From Phycisphaerales bacterium (GTDB taxonomy: Bacteria; Planctomycetota; Phycisphaerae; Sedimentisphaerales; Anaerohalosphaeraceae): DNA of 8,413 bases. Made by a program: the position numbers and the translations under genes. A model generated the notes under the pieces. It saw only the letters and a list, made by a program, of their open reading frames with translations, did not search any database and was not told the origin of the DNA. This document shows, one piece after another, positions 6,297 to 8,413 of this stretch (the first letter of the stretch is position 1; each line of letters starts with the position of its first letter). The stretch lies in contig PMBP01000299.1 of NCBI GenBank assembly GCA_003152975.1, forward strand, positions 1-8,413. Direction: 5' to 3'.

Positions 6297-7388
6297 TTAG
6301 GTATGAGAGGGCTCGTGATTATCCTGTTTGGAGACGACCCGGACGGTGTTTCGGCCGGCCTGCTTGGCCGCATACAGGGCCAGGTCGGTGGTCTTGGTGA
6401 CATCGGCGATCGAGCAATTGTCGCCGCCGTACTGGCCGACCCCGACGCTCAGCGTCAGCCGCAACTCTTTGTCTTCAAAAATAATCGGCGTCTCGGCGAC
6501 GGCCTTGACCATCCGTTCGGCAACCGTCACCGCATCCTCCAGCGAGGTGTTGGGCAGCACAAACGCAAATTCGTCCCCGCCGTAGCGGGCGGCAATGTCA
6601 ATCTGCCGGATGCAGGCGCTCAGATACCGGCTGATCTGCTTGATCGCCGCATCGCCGGCACGGTGTCCGAAGGTGTCGTTGACGGGCTTGAAGTGATCCA
6701 CATCGGCCATGATAACCGACAGCTTGCCTCCGTACCGTTGGGTACGGCGAAGCTCGGTTTCCAGGGTCTCATAAAAGGTGCGGTGGTTGAGCATCCCCGT
6801 CAGGCCGTCGGTTTTGGCCTGTCGCTGGGTCTTCTCAAAAAGCTTGACATTCCCGATCGAGGCGCCGATGAGCTGGCGGAACAGCTCCAGGACCGCGATA
6901 TCCTCCGGCGTAAACAATTCCCCGCCGTCCTTGTCGGTCAGATTCAGCACGCCAACCACCCGGTTGTGGCAAATCAAAGGGGCGATAATACAGCTCTTGG
7001 TGCTGTAGTTTTCAGAAAATGCCCGTTGGGTCTTGACCATATTGGGCCGGGTGTGCTTGTCCATGTCGTTGACCAGCATCAGTTCCTTGCTGCGGACCGC
7101 CGCCACCATCGGAGAAGGGGGGTTTTGGTTCAGGGAGACAATGTTGTTGATCAGGAACGGATGATTGTTCTTCTCCAGGTGCAGAATATCGCTGGTTTCA
7201 TCCAGGATATACAGCGACACCCGGCGGGCCCCGATCAGCTTGGGAATCTCGTTGATGCACACATCGGCAATTTTATCCATCTCCAGGCAGTTGAGCCGCT
7301 TGGCCAGGGGCGTGATCGCCTCCAACCAGGCGGCGCTTTTCCGCTGTTGGGATTGCTCGGCAGGTTGAATCTGGTTTTCTTGCTCCAT
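6297..7388 (-). CDS. GAF-domain diguanylate cyclase (GGDEF)
   Basis: This soluble 363-residue protein is predicted to make cyclic di-GMP from two GTP. A polar, Gln-rich start (1-17) is followed by a GAF sensor domain (about 36-185; SLYILDETSDILHLE, CHNRVVGVLNLTDKDG, FTPEDIAVLELFRQLIGASI). The GGDEF domain then begins at DGLTGMLNHRTF (194-205). Catalytic features are present: metal ligand Asp229 in ADVDHFKPVND and an exact GGDEF signature at 270-274 (RYGGDEF). An inhibitory I-site R261-Q-I-D264 lies five residues before it, so product feedback inhibition is expected. There is no transmembrane segment and no EAL domain. The GAF ligand cannot be told from sequence. The gene converges on hydE across a 58-bp gap and diverges from rpsB, so it is probably its own transcript. 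The cyclase call is firm; any link to hydrogen metabolism is unknown. Confidence 0.93.
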   Translation of the reverse strand: MEQENQIQPAEQSQQRKSAAWLEAITPLAKRLNCLEMDKIADVCINEIPKLIGARRVSLYILDETSDILHLEKNNHPFLINNIVSLNQNPPSPMVAAVRSKELMLVNDMDKHTRPNMVKTQRAFSENYSTKSCIIAPLICHNRVVGVLNLTDKDGGELFTPEDIAVLELFRQLIGASIGNVKLFEKTQRQAKTDGLTGMLNHRTFYETLETELRRTQRYGGKLSVIMADVDHFKPVNDTFGHRAGDAAIKQISRYLSACIRQIDIAARYGGDEFAFVLPNTSLEDAVTVAERMVKAVAETPIIFEDKELRLTLSVGVGQYGGDNCSIADVTKTTDLALYAAKQAGRNTVRVVSKQDNHEPSHT

Positions 7389-7419
7389 TGAAATTCCGTA
7401 AACCTTTGCGAAGTAAGCA

Positions 7420-7449
7420 CTTATAGAAACAAAAAGAGTCCTACATCGA
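7420..7449 (-). promoter_or_regulatory. Weak candidate promoter of the GGDEF gene
   Basis: On the minus strand, TATAAG (7425-7420, five of six matches to TATAAT) lies 32 bp upstream of the ATG at 7388. An 18-bp spacer separates it from TCGATG (7449-7444), which matches the -35 consensus at only three positions. Placement is plausible but the match is weak. Confidence 0.3.
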
Positions 7450-7486
7450 TTCTTATATCGGTCCGGGGGCCCGACGGATTAACCGG

Positions 7487-7508
7487 CTTTTCGGGAATTC
7501 CCGGAAGG
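7487..7508 (+). repeat. Inverted repeat around a 12-bp perfect palindrome
   Basis: The core CGGGAATTCCCG (7492-7503) is a perfect palindrome. As plus-strand RNA it extends to a 9-bp stem with an AAUU loop, if three G-U pairs are counted, and is followed by GTTTTC. It resembles a weak terminator or attenuator, but no gene reads into it on the plus strand. A protein-binding site is equally possible. Confidence 0.4.
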
Positions 7509-7595
7509 GTTTTCAGGACAATCCGTTTTGAACAAACGATCTGCGGAAAATCAGGACCCAACAATAAAATTTGAGGTATTTCCGGCAAAAAGCTC

Positions 7596-7624
7596 TTGAC
7601 GGATTGTGTACAATGGAGTACTTT
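7596..7624 (+). promoter_or_regulatory. Candidate rpsB promoter with a dyad in the spacer
   Basis: TTGACG (7596-7601, five of six to consensus) is followed by a 17-bp spacer and TACTTT (7619-7624), which keeps the key T, A and final T of a -10 box. Transcription would begin near 7631. Within the spacer lies an inverted repeat ATTGT-GT-ACAAT (7603-7614), whose right half also contains TACAAT, a better -10 match but without a correctly spaced -35. Confidence 0.5.
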
Positions 7625-7631
7625 ACTGAAC

Positions 7632-7655
7632 TTCCCTGCCGGCGTAGGCGGGGAA
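7632..7655 (+). promoter_or_regulatory. Leader hairpin upstream of rpsB
   Basis: TTCCCTGCC (7632-7640) pairs with GGCGGGGAA (7647-7655) to form a 9-bp stem, eight Watson-Crick pairs and one G-U, with a GGCGUA loop. It falls at the very 5' end of the predicted rpsB transcript. No U-run follows, so it is not a typical terminator. rpsB mRNA leaders in other bacteria are known to bind S2 for autoregulation; whether this hairpin does so, or simply stabilises the mRNA, is not shown by the sequence. Confidence 0.5.
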
Positions 7656-7695
7656 TGTCTGTCGAATAATGAAACCGTAACTCTTTCTAACAAGT

Positions 7696-7700
7696 GGAGG
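7696..7700 (+). promoter_or_regulatory. Shine-Dalgarno site fixing the rpsB GTG start
   Basis: A full GGAGG lies 9 bp before the GTG at 7710. It decides the start, since no ATG in this frame is suitably placed and the residues after GTG match the S2 N-terminus. Confidence 0.85.
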
Positions 7701-7709
7701 TCAGATCCT

Positions 7710-8413
7710 GTGAATAAGGAACTGGCTCGCGAACTGATTGCCGCGGGCGTACACTATGGTCATGCGGTCAGCCGTTGGAACCCGAAGATGGCTCCCTACA
7801 TCTTTGGCGAACGTAACCGGATTCACATCATCAATCTCGAGCAGACGCAGCCGCTGTTTGCTGCCGGGATGGCATTCATCAAGCGCGTCGTAGGCGACGG
7901 CGGACGGGTGCTGTTCGTCGGCACGAAGCGTTCGGCGCGCGACTCGATCGCCGCCGAGGCGACGCGTTGCGGCATGCCCTACGTGAACCAGCGCTGGCTG
8001 GGCGGCATGCTCACCAATTTCAAGACACTGCGCCAGTCGATCAAGCGGCTTGGAGACCTCGAAGAGCTCACCGTCAACGGGGGCATCGAGAAACGCGGCA
8101 AGAAAGAAGCGACGATGCTGCGGCGCGAGAAGATCAAGCTGGACAAGAGCCTGGGCGGCATCAAGCTGATGGAGTCGCTCCCCGACGTGCTGTTCGTCGT
8201 CGACGTGGGCCACGAGCACATCGCCGTGCACGAAGCCCGCAAGCTCGGCATTCCGGTGGTCGCCATTGTCGATACCAACTGCACCCCCGAGGGCGTCGAC
8301 CACGTCATCCCGGGCAATGACGACGCCATGCGCGCGATCCAGCTGTACACCAGCGCGGCCGCCGACGCGGTGCTCGAAGGCAAGTCTTCGGTGCCGCAGA
8401 TGGCGGTCAGCGA
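7710..8413 (+). CDS. rpsB: 30S ribosomal protein S2, N-terminal part (runs off the right edge)
   Basis: S2 sits on the solvent side of the 30S subunit, near the head-body junction, and is added late in assembly. The 234 codons present begin (M)[26 protein letters not shown] and continue through the family-typical [92 protein letters not shown] and [16 protein letters not shown]. That is nearly a full-length S2; only the C-terminal tail is missing. The start is GTG, supported by a strong ribosome site and by homology. A promoter and leader hairpin lie just upstream. In most bacteria tsf (elongation factor Ts) follows rpsB; here that would be beyond the window. Identification is certain. Confidence 0.98.
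   Translation, partial: MNKELARELIAAGVHYGHAVSRWNPKMAPYIFGERNRIHIINLEQTQPLFAAGMAFIKRVVGDGGRVLFVGTKRSARDSIAAEATRCGMPYVNQRWLGGMLTNFKTLRQSIKRLGDLEELTVNGGIEKRGKKEATMLRREKIKLDKSLGGIKLMESLPDVLFVVDVGHEHIAVHEARKLGIPVVAIVDTNCTPEGVDHVIPGNDDAMRAIQLYTSAAADAVLEGKSSVPQMAVS

Larger units (their letters stand above)
7389..7709. other. Divergent intergenic region between the GGDEF gene and rpsB
   Basis: This 321-bp stretch is the largest gap in the window. I see no convincing gene in it. A 90-codon minus-strand reading frame (7693-7421) has no recognisable domain and lies across the promoter and leader of rpsB. The region holds a weak minus-strand promoter near 7420-7449, an inverted repeat at 7487-7508, a better plus-strand promoter at 7596-7624, a leader hairpin at 7632-7655 and the rpsB ribosome site at 7696-7700. 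It is visibly more AT-rich than the coding regions around it. Confidence 0.7.

Noticed and set aside
6303..7391. A 362-codon plus-strand open frame opposite the GGDEF gene.
   Set aside because: The minus-strand product has intact GAF and GGDEF domains; the opposite frame shows no recognisable motif and is a codon-bias mirror.
7421..7693. A 90-codon minus-strand open frame in the GGDEF-rpsB gap.
   Set aside because: No recognisable domain, and it covers the rpsB promoter, leader hairpin and the inverted repeat.

Overview
The window is a GC-rich bacterial chromosomal segment with seven protein-coding genes. Two are cut by the window edges: ftsH on the left and rpsB on the right. I see no tRNA or rRNA genes, insertion sequences, CRISPR arrays or prophage genes. 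The organism is a Gram-negative type with an outer membrane, because it has an LptE-type lipoprotein and a BamD-like TPR protein. It is probably an anaerobe or facultative anaerobe, because it carries maturases for [FeFe]-hydrogenase. The combination would suit a Planctomycetota/Phycisphaerae-like or other PVC-group bacterium. That placement is an impression from the protein character, not a computed result.

Layout. (1) Minus strand, 2347 down to 1: a BamD-like secreted TPR protein, an LptE-type lipoprotein (start and stop overlap as ATGA) and, after 81 bp, the N-terminal 210 residues of the membrane protease FtsH. These look like an envelope-biogenesis and quality-control operon, read from a promoter with a perfect TATAAT box near 2390. 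(2) Plus strand, 2501 to 6238: an aspartate ammonia-lyase-like enzyme, the GTPase/scaffold HydF and the radical-SAM enzyme HydE. They overlap by 1 and 8 bp, so they form one tight operon for assembling the [FeFe]-hydrogenase H-cluster. HydG and the hydrogenase are not in the window. (3) Minus strand, 7388 to 6297: a GAF-GGDEF diguanylate cyclase convergent with hydE. (4) A 321-bp intergenic region with a candidate promoter, an inverted repeat and a strong leader hairpin, then rpsB (ribosomal protein S2) on the plus strand from a GTG start at 7710 to the window end.

The most interesting system is the aspartase-HydF-HydE operon. The H-cluster carries a dithiomethylamine bridge whose nitrogen must come from a small-molecule amine or ammonia. 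An ammonia-releasing lyase translationally coupled to HydF suggests local nitrogen supply for that bridge, which is an inference. All aspartase active-site motifs are intact, as are the HydF cluster ligands and both HydE cluster motifs.
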